Part shown: positions 11,227 to 23,077 of the stretch, piece by piece
Position numbering within the stretch: position 1 is the first letter of the stretch
Layout of the letters: every line of letters begins with the position of its first letter
Origin: Ophiura sarsii
Taxonomy: Eukaryota; Echinodermata; Ophiuroidea; Amphilepidida; Ophiuridae
NCBI GenBank assembly: GCA_035610835.1
Contig: CM069456.1
Location: forward strand, 33,897,359-33,961,358
DNA: 64,000 bases
Direction: 5' to 3'
Translations under genes and position numbers: made by a program
Notes under the pieces: model-generated
Database searches by the model: none
What the model saw: the letters and a program-made list of their open reading frames with translations, nothing else
Told to the model about the DNA's origin: nothing

Positions 11227-13483
11227 CTGAAATATAACAATGGCGTTTGATAACAGTACTTTTAGTATCATATAACTCTGCAAAGTTCATACTGAGAAGA
11301 TCTATTTTCCTTTGCATAATCCTTGAGCATAATAATGCAACGTTACCTTATTTCCTCAAATCCAACTGGTCTTACTTTGCACGGGTTACACTAATAATAT
11401 ATTATATTGAGAATAACTAGATAAACATTGATTGATAGTTAAGGATATGAAGTTAATTTGCAAGAATTGACAGTTCTGTAATCGTTGAGTTACGCACACT
11501 AATTGAAGTCATTTGACTTACTGTATCAGGGACAAAATATAGCTTGGTGTTTAAAAAAACAACCATACTCATATTTTAGGTGGTATACATGTAACGCTTT
11601 GGGCTTTTCTTCTACATGGTGGTTGTCCTTGGTGGGTGCAGATAGCTAAAAAGACTTGAAAGACGTGTGTTCAACTGATTTTTGTATGAGAAAGAAATGA
11701 GCCTTCGCATTTCTCCAGAGGGCGTCCTAATTGACCCAAGATACATCAGGCTCTAAAGGACATTCGGACATTTCCATGCAAATACTTTGAGTGAACTTTA
11801 TGAACACTAACATTTTTAGGAATTTCATCTCCAAAGTCGGATCAAGATTAATTGTGTCACATGATAAAGCTGCCCAATAAACAGAAAGAACAACATATCT
11901 ATTTTCCTTGCCCTTGATTTCGAAGACGAATACAAATATTTATTTTATGTAATTCAGCACTCGTTGGATATGTGGTAAAGTGAAGTATGTTGGGTGGGCA
12001 GTGCTATATGTAATTTAAAAAGGTTGTAAAAAACAGGGTACCGGCGACTGAATAACCATTTTACCTAATGAAATATCGTAAATAGTAAATGCCAGGGAAA
12101 ACAAAGCCAATTTGAAACTCATTTATATGTTTATACGCCCATAATTCGGCCATTGTTAACGGACAATTGCACAACAGACGAAGTTTTCAAGAATTGCATT
12201 TTGAGTAATAATAACGTTTCTTTCTGTAAATGCTGCATTGTTTATCTGAAATAGCTGCATGATTGTACTAAGCTGAATTGGAAATTTTTTTTATACATCC
12301 ATTAGTATTTGGTATCAAGACTATTATTGTCTCTACCATTAAAACTGTATGAGTTATACATATTTTATAATATTAATGTTTCTGTATGTAATTTAGAGAA
12401 TTTATTTTGATTGTCAGTTCAGTGGATGTATTTTAATACAAAAAAGAACCATAGGGTTGGGGAAGTCTTTTGTTCGGGTGACGTGAAGGCGAAAATTTAA
12501 ACAAAGGAAATTGGCCTTAATCCACTATCAATATGGTTATTATATTGATTGAATTATCCTGTATATAGATTGCTAAACATGGAGGATTTTGGTTCCAGCG
12601 AAACATTACAATCTCAATCATATTATTCCTTGTGATCAATTATACTAAATCCCAAAAGGGTACAGAGAAAACTAAATTAAATGAATTAAATGAATTCAAG
12701 AAGTCAAATGCGGTTTTAAAATAATCCGTTAAAAGAACATCCTAATCTTGAAATCTTAATAGTATAGACGTTGATTGATGACTTCCAAATGGATCAGATA
12801 TAATCTAGTTTAATATATATTTAAGAGACTTATACCGTCTCTATAAAACGGCTTCTGAGAATCTGATAAGTAATTTACTTATGGATCAATATACACCAGT
12901 TTGCCAAATAATAGAATGCAAATAATGCTAATAACTTTCTTTGATCTTACTGGTAACCATTTATAAATATTTATGATATTAAAGAGTCAATAACTGGGAT
13001 TTACACCAGTCAAGTAGTAACAACATTACCTTAGGAAAGGGAAAATGATACATCAAGGAACAGTGGCCCAAAGATGTCTGCATTCTAGGATCAAGGTAAA
13101 CATGCCGTAAGTCAAGGACAGAGGGTCCTAGGATATATTAATGAGCAAATGCCCAACCAGGGACAGGTGCATGGTCTCAAAAACGGAAGAAGACAAACCG
13201 ATTTCATCGACGAACACTTTCAAGGGACAAAACTAAGATCATCAGGAACATTGCATAGGGAGAGCTTGAGAAGATAAATAAGTTTCAAGATTACTAAAAT
13301 GTATGGATACATTACATAGGCCTACATATACATGGGCTTTTGATAGTCTTTATTTTATTACATTTTGAATCAACGTATTTGGTCTGCAACCTGTTTGATG
13401 ATGCAAATGGTGAATGTAATCCGCATGCGTTTTATTCATTTTTGACTTTTTTCTTCAAAATAGTATCATTTTAATGACTGTCA

Positions 13484-14700
13484 TGCACCAACGTGCTTTA
13501 ACCTTGCGCCCTACATACAGAATCACTAAAACGCACCAACCTATTTTACAGTCAAGGTACAGGTGAGCACCACTTATGTTTCACGATCACGCAACAGTAC
13601 ACATATTAACTGTTACTTCGTGTCTACACCGGATAAACCTTTTAAGCAACACTAATTATGAATTATTAATTGATAAGTGGTTATTAATGCCAGTCATATA
13701 AGACTATAATTGCAAAAAAACATAGACATTTAAAGAACTCATCCAAGTTTGTTTCTTACGTTGGGATTATTTTTGGTCATACACTTTAAATAAATAGAAT
13801 TTATTAATTAAATAAATTCATGAATTAAATCTAATAGGATCCACCATTGAATAATGCAATAACGACATATTGTTTGTAGTCAGAAAGACCGATTTATTAT
13901 GGCTGTATACAACTTTGTCCCACTTTTTATTCATCTCTTACGGTTTTGATAATCCCACAGTTGCCGCAAGAGCAGGCTGACAATGCTAAATAAAATACCA
14001 ACTTGAACCAGGCTGGCCTACTTTTTCTAGTGTTGTCTTAATTCCTATACATACATGTAGCATAGCATAGGTATATAATGCAAATCATCACATTCAAGTA
14101 CCCGAGAGCTTGAAGTGTGCACATCACCACTGAGGCTCGGGAAACGTACAATCGATAGAGCACAAAATCAAGGAGCACCGACCTCAGTAACATGGACATA
14201 GTTTCATCTGAACGAAAATGCGATTTATCAGCCCTACATTATGTATAAAATGGGAAATGGTACCAAATGTCCTTTTATGCAAATACATCATGTAAGTAGT
14301 ACAATGGTGGTAGAATGGATAGTTTATAAATGATATAATCATGTTCATGGAACTAGTAAACGGAATCAAACACACTGTTGATGGAATATGTATGGATATA
14401 TAAATGGGATTCACAATTCTGTTGTTGTTGACATCTGAGGTATTGCAGCATATTTGTTGCCAGCTATTTGTTGCCAGCAACCTGTTTGGCGTAAATGGTA
14501 AATGCAACCCACGTATTAATGTAACTGTTGCATGTTGCTTAACAATTGTATAATTTATTTATTTTGAACTTGTTCAAAGGTTACCTCCAGTTCCATAAAA
14601 TGACACGATTGCAACTGGAAGCCCATCCCGACGTTAAACGTTATAACAATTAGCCATGCACCAACGTGCTCTAACCTTGCGCCCTACATACAGGCCACTG
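13484..14700. repeat. Direct repeat pair around a 1.2-kb segment
   Basis: CATGCACCAACGTGCTTTAA with CCTTGCGCCCTACATACAG at 13,484-13,523 recurs at about 14,654-14,693. The repeats bracket repeat-unit copy 1. Confidence 0.7.
13740..14220. repeat. Intronic repeat unit, copy 1
   Basis: Shares ordered blocks with copies at 15,485-15,870 and 15,872-16,270: TTGGGATTATT..GGTCATACAC, TTTATTCATCTCT, GCTAAATAAAATACC, ACT.GCCTACTTTT.CTAG and GCAAATCATCACATTCA. Non-coding; family unknown. Confidence 0.75.
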
Positions 14701-14814
14701 TCCACTACAATCAGTGACAGTTAACTGCTACAATGCAATAACTCGCTAATCAACCTTTTTAGAGTAACTGGCTTAACGCTTTTCTCGCGGATATTATTTT
14801 TACCATAAAATACA

Positions 14815-15035
14815 AAACAAATCTTTCAGAAACATTCCCAACTTTCAAGGTGTATCTCAAGAAGTGCTGAACCAATACTAGACATGTTTGTACTTATTCC
14901 AATGCATTTCTCATGGTAATCCCAAATATGCTATTGAAATGCAATAATGTGAACATTTTTGAAATATTTTGTGCAATTTTTGGAATGTCGTCTGCAGACT
15001 CCTGCCGTGCAGAAAGTATTACAGTTAAAAAGCTT
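14815..15035 (+). repeat. Dispersed 0.25-kb repeat family, copy 1
   Basis: Contains CTGAACCAATACTAG, CAATGCATTTCTCATGG and GGAATGTCGTCTGCAGAC followed by CCTGCCG. The same blocks in the same order occur at 38,340-38,558 and 52,545-52,740, and reversed at 24,205-24,455. Non-coding, with no terminal repeats found. Confidence 0.8.
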
Positions 15036-15484
15036 TAGAATATTATAGTCAAAATTAGATAGCTTTTTGTCACGCTATAATACGCGATGTAAACCATCAC
15101 TACTGCCTACACAGGATAAACCTTTCTAAGTAATATAAACTAGGACTTATTAATGCCTGTCATATTTATTAATTCCACAATGAATGCACATGTGTAATAC
15201 TGTGTTTCTTTAATCAACACACCATAAGGCATGAACAATAATTGGTTTTATCAGCAATCATTTTAGATCAAATATCATAGAATGTACAGTATACCACCTG
15301 CAAACGCTTGAACATATAACTCTGTTTTAAATGTTCTTTCTGTTTCCATATAGAGTAATTCATTGTATCAATATTGTCTTTCTTTTTTTCTCATGGTGTT
15401 TTCGACTGAGATTTTCTATTCAGCACTGGATGTATTTCCAAATAGACTAGATTCCCAAAAGCATTAATAAGTTAGATAATTCAT

Positions 15485-15870
15485 CAAAGTTTGTGTCTAA
15501 TGTTGGGATTATTGGTCATACACCTTTACATGACTCATGAATTAAACATAATAATATTTCCCATCGTGTAACGCAATATCGAGATATTGTTCGAAAGAAC
15601 GAATTATTCCCGTAGTATCTCTGCCCAACTTATATTCATCTCTGGGGGTTATAGTAACTTCCGTAAGTTGCCGTACCAGTGGCAGACATGCTAAATAAAA
15701 TACCGACTAATTTGCCTTGAACCACACTGACCTACTTTTCCTAGTGATGTCTTCTTATGCATACATAGTCTGGGAACATAATGCAAATCATTACATTCAG
15801 GAGCTAGCTTGAAATTTGCACAGCACTGTTGCTAGTAGTGCAAAAAAGATCAAGGAGTACCGACCAAACG
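15485..15870. repeat. Intronic repeat unit, copy 2
   Basis: Second copy of the unit described at 13,740, immediately followed by copy 3 to form a tandem pair. Confidence 0.75.
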
Positions 15871-15871
15871 A

Positions 15872-16270
15872 AGTTTATGTTGGGATTTTGGTCGTACACC
15901 TTTAAAATGAATTCAAGGATTAAACATGGATCCCCCGCTGATTGTACAAGGCAGAAAGAGCTATTCATTCCTGCTGTGTAAAGCTATGCCGCACTTTTAT
16001 TCATCTCTAAAGATTTAAGCATTTCCCAAAAGTAGTGCCGCTAAATTGTTCAGACATTCTAAATAAAATACCAACTAAGTTGGCTTGAACCGCACTGGCC
16101 TACTTTTCCTAGCGTCGTCTTCCTGTACATAGCATAGGGACATAATGCAAGTCATCACATTCAAGTACCCGAGAGCTTGCAATGTGCACATCACTGTGGC
16201 TTGGGGAATCGTGCAGTCGTTAGCGCACAAGATCAACGAACCTGGAAATGGTTTCATCTGAACGAAATTG
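15872..16270. repeat. Intronic repeat unit, copy 3
   Basis: Third copy: TTGGGATTTTGGTCGTACAC, TTTATTCATCTCT, CTAAATAAAATACCAACTAA and CCTACTTTTCCTAGCG blocks in order. The short open frame across its end is not conserved in the other copies. Confidence 0.75.
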
Positions 16271-17639
16271 GTAAGCCTTTGGCTTCTTGGCCGATTGCGA
16301 ATAGATTTAAACTAAATATTCCGATTTATCATCCTTTGTTAAAGAACATTACGGTGATTATATACAAGCTAAAACCTAACGCGATTCATTTTGGGAGATT
16401 TTTTGTATGAGCATAATATGTCACGTTTGAAAAATGCTAATTCTAACTATTCTCATTGCAGACACCGTGAAATTAGCCGCAACATACGGATCCCGTGCGT
16501 GTAATAAGTTGCGAGTTGCTTGCAAAAAAACCGTTTGTGTTTTACGGGGGAAATCTCTCGAAATCTATAAATGATGAATTGTCGGTGTGATTTGGACATC
16601 CATTGCGATGAGGTTATACACAGTCTAAACTAAAAGTTTGTTGACCAGATGCTCTTATACCACCTCATAAAAATCTATAGCTGGGATCAAAACACTTGGA
16701 AATACAACTTTTCAGTTAAAAATATCTTTATCATAATTGAATATCCCTTTTATTAATGAGAAGATACTTCGGAGATACAATCGCATGGATAATATTTGAA
16801 TATACGCTATGGATTCCTATATCAAGATGAAATGCACGCTGATAGCGATATTGCCAGTGTATAAATTGTATTAAAACATTCATGCAGTCAGTCAAGCACA
16901 TTGATTTGTGAGTGTGTTAATGTCGGTAACAACTCATGTGTGACAGAAAAGTGTCTGGGTTGCCAACGCATCCTCCATTTTGTCCACTAACTACTGATGA
17001 GGATAGTGATGACTGTTGCAATATTAATCTATTCTACAGTAAATTTGATCTCCCCACCGTTTAATGCTAAAATAAAAACATCTTTACAATGATTCGTTAA
17101 ATTTGCTGAATGAGGTATATGTATATTGTAACTTAAAATTTACAATACGAGATTTTAAAGTAGTATGAAGAGATTGGTGAGAAAAATGAAATTTCGAAGA
17201 AGAAAAAAAATGTTTCAATAGATAATGTATGAAGCCATATGTGCCGAATTGTGAGGATAAATTCGATGTAGTCTACGTCGAAATTAAAAAATTGTGAAAT
17301 ATAACTTGATTGACTACGAATTAAGGTAACTATTTCCAGATGGTGGTCAGCATATACCTAAGTATTTCTTTGGTTAACAAAAACAAAATCAATGTCCATG
17401 ACAATTGAGGACGCACTCCCATACATATCTCTCAATGCCCCTTTATATAAGTTGAAAATTTAATAAGGCGACCTGTTCTACGGGCCCGACCGACCCATTT
17501 CTTTAGAAAATAAATGTTAACGTGCAGATGAATACCTGACCCAATGTGTTTTGGCTTGTCAAAAATGGCAACATTAATACACAAAACAACCCGCCAATCA
17601 TATTGAAGGGGAAACAGAAAAAAGTACTCACTCCCCAGT

Positions 17640-17826
17640 TTTTAAATATTCATGATAAAAAATTGATACTATTCATGATAATATCAACTTACAACAACTC
17701 AATATTTGTATTACACAATACCGTCAGACACTGTTCTTAATGCCAATTGAAAGTTTAACTTGAAGAAAAAAAATCTGGGTCAGAAACTCTTTGTTTTAGG
17801 TTTATATATTTCAATAAGCTGTTTTA
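17640..17826 (-). pseudogene. Displaced flank of the Cys-loop exon unit (exon mostly deleted)
   Basis: Matches the sequence around the decayed exon copies at 20.8-21.1 kb: AATATTCATGATAA, CAACTTACAACAACTCA, GTCAGACACTGTTCTTA, ATTGAAAGTTTAACTTGAA, GGGTCAGAAACTCTTTG and TTTTAGGTTTATAT. Almost all exon sequence is gone. It lies just outside the left end of the 2.5-kb foldback, while the other copies lie beyond its right end. Confidence 0.65.
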
Positions 17827-20370
17827 CTCATATATTGGCCTATATAAACCAACATGTATGATCAGAATATAGTTTTAACAATAGGATGTATGGATTAGAC
17901 CACTAGAAACTCATATCTAGTAATTTTGCTTTGTTAACATACTTTAAATCCAAAATGGCCGCCAAATCAATGGCCAAAAATGGTAAAAAGTGGTCAAAAT
18001 TCCATAAAATAGCATAGTATCAACCGATGTATATGATAAAAATATAGTTTTAACGATGGGATGTATGTGTTAGACCACTAGTAACACATATCCAGTATTT
18101 TTGCTCCGTTAACATGGTTCAAAATCCAAAATGGTTGCTAAAATGGCCTTGAAAATGGTTCCCGAATTGACTGCAAAAATTGCCAAATTCCATAAAATGG
18201 GATAATATCAACCTAAATGTATGACGAAAATATATAGTTTTAATGATGGGATGTATGTATTCATAGATTTTACAAATCTATGATGTATTAGACCACTAGT
18301 AACTCATATCTAGTGTGCTTTGTTAACATACTTAAAAATTCAAAATGGGTCACAAAATGACTGAACAAATTGTTGGAATTCCATAAAATGGGATAATATC
18401 AACCAAAATGTATGATGAAAGTATAGTTTTAACATTGGGGTGTATGTATTAGACCACTAAGTAACTCATATCCAGTATATTTTCATTGTAATAACATACT
18501 TTAAAACCAAGATGGCCACCAAAATGGCAACTGTAAATGTAAAAATAGTCCACATGAGTGTATGATAATCCAAAAGAGATATTGTAAGAGTGTATATTAC
18601 ATCAAATTCACCAAATAGCATTATTCTAAACTGCTAAGCTATTGCTTTTAGATATAAGGCCCACCTCTGTGACCATTTTGATTCAGCCTCACTTTCCAAA
18701 ATGGCTGCCAGAATGGATAAGTTGATGTTTAATGACCTAAAACAATTGTTTTGTATTGTAAATGACCATACCGTACTATGTTATACCAATACCCCCAAAT
18801 CTAATGGGACAGCATTCACTATATCTATGATTGATAAAGCCTAGGGGCTGTAGATCTATATAGTTTCGAATGGCCACCTGTGTTAATTATAGTTTTGAAT
18901 ATTTTAAAATATCCAAGATGGCTGCAAAAGGTAAAAATAACTTTAAAACAGTATTAGTTTATTGTTAGTGTTACATTAGATATGACCAAATTATCTACCG
19001 CTTTTAATCCATCCGGTAAACGTATTTGTATATGTGACAAGGTATAATTAAATGGATATATACTCCATTTTGACAATGTGATGTTATTAAGATGGGCATC
19101 ATAATGACCATTTCATTAAAATTACCCCTAATGGTCAATAAAATTAATTCCAAATGGTCAAAATAATTACCACAGGTGACCACCAATTGATCAAAATATG
19201 GAGTCACCATTCAATTATACCTTGTCACATACAGATACGTTTACTGGGTGGATTAAAATCAATAGATATAATCTTTTGTTCATATCTAATGTAACACTAA
19301 TAATAAAACTAATACTGTTTTTCAGTTATTTTAACCTTTTACAGCCATCTTGGAAATTTTAAAATACTCAAACTAGATCAACAGCTTCCCTAGGCTTCAT
19401 CATAGACATATATTGAACTGTCTTATTAGATTTGGGGGATATTGGTATGGTCATTTACAATACAAAACAATTGTTTTAGGTCATTTAACATCAACTTTAC
19501 CACCCTGGAAGCCATTTTGGAAAGTGATACAGAATCAAATTTGTCACAGAGGTGGGCCTTATATCTAAAAGCAATAGCTAAGCAGTTTCAAACATACTAT
19601 TTGGTGAATGTTTTGTAATATACACTCTTAAAATATCTAGTGTGGATTATCATATACTCATGCAGATAATTTTCACATTTACAGCAGCCATTTTGGTGGC
19701 CATCTTAGATTTAAAGTTTATTATTACAATGCAAATAAACTGGATATGGGTGACTAGTGGTCTAATACATGCATCCCAATGTTAAAACTATACTTTCATC
19801 ATACATTTTGGTTGATATTATACCATTTTATGGAATTTCGATAATTTATTCAGTCATTTTGGACCCATTTTGGGGGCCATTTTGGACCCATTTTTGATTC
19901 CTAATTATGTTAACAAAGCACAAATACTAGATATAAGTTACTAGGGTCTAATACATACATCCTATTATTAAAACTATAATATCATCATACATTTAGGTTG
20001 ATAATATCTCATTTTATGGAATTTGCCATTTTTGCAGCTACTTCGGGAACCATTTTGGGGGCCATTTTGGATTTTGAACTATGTTTACAGAGCACAAATA
20101 CTGGATATGAGTTACTTGTGGTCTAAAACATACATACCATCGTTAAAATTATATTTTTATTATACATTTCGGTTGATATTATGCTATTTTATGGAATTGT
20201 GACCACTTTTGACAATTTTTGGCCATTAATTTGGCGGCCATTTTGGTTTTAAAGTATGGTAACAAAGCAAAAATACTAAATATGAGTTTCTAGTGGCCTA
20301 ACCCATACATCCCATTGTTAAAACTATACTCTGATCATACATGTTGGTTTATGTATGCCAATATATGGAG
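17827..20370. repeat. 2.5-kb foldback made of CAAAATGGC-rich tandem repeats
   Basis: A long inverted repeat centred near 19,098. The left arm (17,827-about 19,075) contains four units of about 180-190 bp, each with ATAGTTTTAAC, GGATGTATG, TTAGACCACTAG, AACTCATATC, GTTAACAT and CCAAAATGGC. The right arm holds the reverse complements (GGCCATTTTGG, GATATGAGTT, CTAGTGGTCTAA, ATACATCCCATTGTTAAAAC). The outer ends mirror each other: CTCATATATTGG...AAACCAACATGTATGATCAG, with the reverse at 20,330-20,370. No open frame of note. Confidence 0.88.
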
Positions 20371-20650
20371 TTTTTACCACATATGGCGGCCATCTTGGCG
20401 GCCATCTTGGATTTAGGTGTGTTAACAAAGCAAGTTACATGCCAATTATATTAAAATGTGTTTCAATGGATTCATTGATATTAAAAACCATACTTTTGCA
20501 GTTAAAATATTTGTAAAATAATAATGAGAAGTCAAGATATGGGCAAAAATAGGGCTTTTTGGCGGCCATCTTGGATTTACGGAAAAAATGACTTTCGCCT
20601 GCTTCGATTCTATTAGACTTTTGATATGTTGTTCCAGAGACCTTTCTAAT
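20371..20650. repeat. GGCGGCCATCTTGG-rich tail of the foldback
   Basis: Three further GGCGGCCATCTTGG motifs at about 20,385, 20,398 and 20,562, outside the symmetrical arms. A related motif occurs near 50,198. Probably part of the same repeat family. Confidence 0.6.
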
Positions 20651-20789
20651 GAAGAAACTGAAGAAAAACCGTGTGTTGCAATTTGTGGTGGGTCATGCTA
20701 TCATTGGCGATAGATTGACTGGACTATCAGTTTTAAAGTATTCAAGTGAATGTCAGCTTAAAATTTATCTTTTGTGACGTGCTAATTAA

Positions 20790-20838
20790 ATAGTCCATTG
20801 GGAAGTCTCTTTACTGCATATTGCACGTCACAGTCACA
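20790..20838 (-). pseudogene. Decayed Cys-loop exon copy C (5' half kept)
   Basis: The minus strand keeps the first half of the exon: codons for VTVTC N M Q, then an in-frame TAA, then RDFPMDY, after which similarity stops. The first Cys and the FPMD block survive. The second Cys and the donor site are gone. It lies about 196 bp from copy B and shares flanks with the intact exon. Confidence 0.8.
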
Positions 20839-20967
20839 AGACACTGTTTTGATACAAATTGAAAATTAACTTGAAAAGTAGAATCGGGTCAGAAACATTT
20901 TGATTTAGGTGTATATGTTAAGTACTGTCCAATCAATGTGTAAATATTTATGAGAATGGCAACTAAC

Positions 20968-21030
20968 AACTCGTCATTTGTAACATACAACTTTGGTAGT
21001 CTCTCAACTGCATATTACTCCTCATGAATA
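20968..21030 (-). pseudogene. Decayed Cys-loop exon copy B (3' half kept)
   Basis: The minus strand keeps the second half: LRDYQSCMLQMTS, including the second Cys and the DYQSCMLQ block. The first Cys region is lost by deletion. The donor reads GTTAG where the intact exon has GTAAG. Flanking words (TAAATATTTATGAGAA, CATACAACTTTGGTAGTC) recur 196-198 bp away beside the intact exon. Confidence 0.82.
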
Positions 21031-21165
21031 CAGTCTGGATACAAATTGTACATTTTGAATAAACTTTTTAAAAAAATGGATCAGCAACTTTTTGGTTTAG
21101 GTGTATCTAATTATAAATACTTGTTTTAATCAGTTTGTAAATATTTATGAGAAAGTTCAACTTAC

Positions 21166-21248
21166 AACTCAGCATTTGTAGCATACAACTTTGGTAGTCC
21201 ATTGGGAAGTCCCTTAGGCTCATACTACACGACACAGTCAGGCTGATG
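21166..21248 (-). CDS. Cys-loop anion channel, Cys-loop exon (83 bp)
   Basis: This exon encodes the family's hallmark disulfide loop. After a shared Arg codon it reads ISLTVSCSMSLRDFPMDYQS and then CMLQMLS. The two cysteines are separated by exactly 13 residues and enclose FPMD, the canonical C-x13-C Cys-loop that couples ligand binding to the pore. Acceptor TATTACAG/C, donor AGTT/GTAAGT. It enters in phase 2 and leaves in phase 1. Its 83 bp equals vertebrate GLRA exon 5, with the same phases by my recollection. Downstream in the gene direction are two decayed tandem copies of this same exon, so it is the only usable copy visible. Confidence 0.96.
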
Positions 21249-22856
21249 CTGTAATATGAATACAAAAATCAAATATTTAGGTAACGATTGTATTATATAT
21301 ACATGTATATGGATAGAGCTGCAGGTTTATTGTCATTCGCCGTAATTTAATTATAAGCTTAACACCGAGTTGAAGGTAGCTACAAATTATGTTTTGGTCG
21401 GTTAAGTGAGTTTTAAAAACGTAACTCCCATTTTTAGTTCACAGAGCGATAGTGAGAAGTTGTTGGAATATCATCGTTTCCATGGTCTGGGCTGACTCTG
21501 ATTGAGACAACCCAACTTTTGATCCAAAGTGAAGTGAAGATTAAACGTTTTACATAGACAATTTAATAATGCCGAAAGCTATAGCATAATGTCTCATAAG
21601 GGCATCAAATGTAGGGACTCAAAGTCTACAATCAATGTCAAGTAAACATGACCGAATAAATTACTCCAACAATCCGGACGTTAAGTAAATATTGTTGCCC
21701 TGAGTTACTGATGGATCGTTATTTCGTTAACCTTGTTTAATAGTCTACAAGTAAGTATATTATTCGTTAAACATGTTAAAGGAGTATTCACAGATCTTCT
21801 GAAACAGCCTCTTAATTTTGTCCATAGGTTTCTTCCACACATGCGAAATGCTTAAACATGTACTATCATCTGAAATTATTGAGGTTGCTTCTGGGTTCTT
21901 TTTAACCAGAAATCATTTATTTGATAATCTTGCGTATTTTTTTGTTGATTCAGAACGAAACTATCAACACCATCTAAATTGTCACAATTGCTTTCTGCTC
22001 AATTCGTTTCGTCGCACGGGAATAAGTGTACTTAAGGTCCCAGATTGGTATACCGGTATCGTTAAATATTGGAACATAATAGTTGCCGGTCGCTCGATAC
22101 TGGTTAGATTTTACTGGATACTGGAATGCCAAATTGTGTTCCAGTATTGAGCGATACTAGAACGTGTTATGTTCCATCGGGCGATATTGGTACACATCCT
22201 ACGAATGTTATTTGTCCCAGTATTGAACGATGCTGTTACATAATTGTGTTCCAGTAACGCCTGATACAGATACATTTCATATGTCCCTCAGTATCGCCCG
22301 ATACTGGAACACTGACCTTGTACAAGTATTGAACGATACTGGGTGTTCCGGTATCGGACGATACTAGTACAGTTCAGAATCTGGGACCTAAAATTGTACC
22401 AGTATCGAGCGATACTGTCAAATGTTATGTTTCAGTATTGAACGATACTGGTATACCAGTATCTTGGACCTAAAGTACACCTTCTTTCCGAAATGATTTC
22501 ATGTGAGGATTCTACGTCTTAAATAGAACGAATGGACGTGTGATTGGTTTCACTGTTAAAAATCACTCTGAGCCCCTTAAACCTGGAAAAAAGTCTAACT
22601 TGAAATGAATTGATATTGTCAATATTTACACTTTAAGCTCATAGCTATAAAGTAATCTCATTTGTAAATCATAAAACTAGGTGCATGTTTATGTGCATGA
22701 GCGGATGGTTAACGAAGCAATAACCCAATATGGGATGATTATTTCAGCGAGAAAAATGAAGATAATATTACATATCGCTGACATTGGAATTGTACAACGT
22801 GTTATATCCATCACAATACACTACGCGTGTGTAATCAGTCAAATATATCAGTTTAC
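21249..22856 (-). other. Intron between loop A/E exon and Cys-loop exon (1.6 kb)
   Basis: GT-AG intron. Its notable content is the inverted-repeat array at 22,021-22,486. The remainder (21,300-22,020 and 22,490-22,856) shows nothing I can name. Confidence 0.8.
22021..22486. repeat. CGATACTGG palindrome array 1, bracketed by inverted ends
   Basis: About ten imperfect palindromes of the form CCAGTATTG-nn-CGATACTGG, with short A/T-rich spacers of roughly 13-25 bp. The array is bracketed by AAGTGTACTTAAGGTCC at the left and GGACCTAAAGTACACCTT at the right, which mirror each other. A related array with the same bracket lies at 32,828-33,205. Confidence 0.88.
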
Positions 22857-23077
22857 CGTGAACTATGAAGCGTAGTACCGTTAGGATAAACCCACAACAA
22901 TTTGTTGGCTTGAGTGACGTAATGATGATGGCTGTTCTTTTCGTACAAGAAATACAAGTCGGGCGTCCATAATTTTTCCATGTCGTTGTTCTTCAACACC
23001 AGGACAGTCAGGTTGTAATTGTATGTCAGCCGAGGGTCGTTCCAGCTCATGCGGAAGTACATGGTCACGGAGAAATC
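22857..23077 (-). CDS. Cys-loop anion channel, loop A/E exon
   Basis: This 221-bp exon encodes the central ligand-binding domain. It reads DFSVTMYFRMSWNDPRLTYN, then the loop A region MEKLWTPDLYFLYEKNSHHH with the invariant W-x-P-D. It continues YVTQANKLLWVYPNGTTLHSSR, where the NKLL...NG block is typical of glycine/GABA receptors. Acceptor TTACAAAG/G, donor CACG/GTAAAC. It enters in phase 0 and leaves with two bases of an Arg codon. A potential N-glycosylation site (NGT) sits near the end. The HHH tract after EKNS is an oddity of this protein. It corresponds to vertebrate GLRA exon 4, which is about 3 bp longer. Confidence 0.96.

Larger units (their letters stand above)
11227..21165 (-). other. 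Intron between Cys-loop exon and loop B exon (9.9 kb)
   Basis: GT-AG intron containing the repeated 0.4-kb unit, one copy of the 0.25-kb dispersed family, the 2.5-kb foldback and the decayed exon copies (listed separately). The stretches 11,320-13,480 and 16,280-17,540 are AT-rich sequence with no recognisable content. Confidence 0.75.

Noticed and set aside
16561..16640. Minus-strand NLIAMDVQI resembling the FPMDVQ of a Cys-loop
   Set aside because: No cysteines at the required spacing, Ala in place of Pro, a stop soon after and no splice sites. The true Cys-loop exon is at 21,166-21,248.
21780..21850. KKPMDKIKRLF on the minus strand as a Cys-loop candidate
   Set aside because: Cysteine spacing wrong and no splice sites.
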